A DNA stretch of 6,794 nucleotides, from contig CAZXUI010000116.1 in the NCBI GenBank assembly GCA_964643885.1, positions 1-6,794 on the forward strand. The letters run 5' to 3'. Source of the DNA: CAADGL01 sp964643885 (GTDB lineage: Bacteria > Planctomycetota > Phycisphaerae > UBA1845 > Fen-1342). Below, piece by piece: positions 6,655 through 6,794 of this stretch. Position 1 is the first letter of the stretch, and the number at the start of each line of letters is the position of its first letter. The notes below the pieces were generated by a model. It was not told where the DNA came from. It ran no database searches and saw nothing but the letters and a program-made list of their open reading frames with translations. The position numbers were made by a program, and so were the translations under genes.

Positions 6655-6666
6655 CCGCTTCAGGAA

Positions 6667-6794
6667 TGGGGGACCGGTCTCTGACCGGTCTGATTGGGGG
6701 ACCGGTCTCTGACCGGTCTGATTGGGGGACCGGTCTCCAACCGGTCTGACTGGGGGACCGGTCTCTGACCGGTCTGATTGGGGGACCGGTCTCT
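6667..6794. repeat. Tandem array of 28-bp palindromic units, running off the window
   Basis: Four complete 28-bp units start at 6667, 6695, 6723 and 6751, and a fifth begins at 6779 and is cut by the window end. Each holds GACCGGTC, a 3-nt spacer and GACCGGTC. Since GACCGGTC is its own reverse complement, each unit is both a direct repeat and a hairpin with a 3-nt loop. Units 1, 2 and 4 are identical. Unit 3 differs by TCCA in place of TCTG in the loop region and by C in place of T at its last base. There are no unique spacers. The array lies upstream of the synthetase gene; total length is unknown. Confidence 0.95.

Noticed and set aside
6667..6794. CRISPR array
   Set aside because: The 28-bp units follow each other directly without unique spacers, and no cas gene is present.

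Overview
The window is strongly GC-rich and reads as a chromosomal segment of a Planctomycetota-like bacterium, perhaps a Phycisphaerae relative. The assignment is an inference. It rests on a secreted protein ending in a dockerin-like pair of calcium loops, a habit common in planctomycete exoproteins, together with high G+C and short hairpin repeats between genes. No rRNA, tRNA, transposase, phage gene or CRISPR array is visible.

Layout. Positions 16-120 hold three small hairpin repeats with a shared loop and flank but different stems. Positions 208-2097 (minus) encode a signal peptide peptidase A (SppA, S49 family). Positions 2098-2536 are a divergent intergenic region with an 8-bp tandem repeat and weak promoter candidates for both neighbours. 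Positions 2537-3832 (plus) encode a secreted protein with a DUF1028 (Ntn-hydrolase-like) domain, an Ig-like middle domain and a C-terminal dockerin-like domain. Positions 3833-3949 separate two convergent genes and contain a 9-bp-stem hairpin directly after the stop of the next gene. Positions 3950-6508 (minus) encode an NDP(ADP)-forming acyl-CoA synthetase with its ATP-grasp (beta) part N-terminal to the CoA-binding/ligase (alpha) part. Positions 6623-6794 hold a long hairpin and then a tandem array of a 28-bp palindromic unit that runs off the end of the window.

The three genes do not form an operon: sppA and the DUF1028 gene diverge, and the DUF1028 and synthetase genes converge. Each seems to be transcribed alone. 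SppA clears signal peptides and membrane fragments, the DUF1028 protein is exported, and the synthetase links acyl-CoA cleavage to ATP formation or the reverse. No shared pathway is evident.

The most interesting signal is the repeats. Two hairpin families, one at each edge of the window, keep loop and flank while their stems differ by compensated base changes. The right-hand family has also entered the synthetase gene in frame, exactly at the linker between its two halves, where it encodes a DRSET-type peptide repeat.
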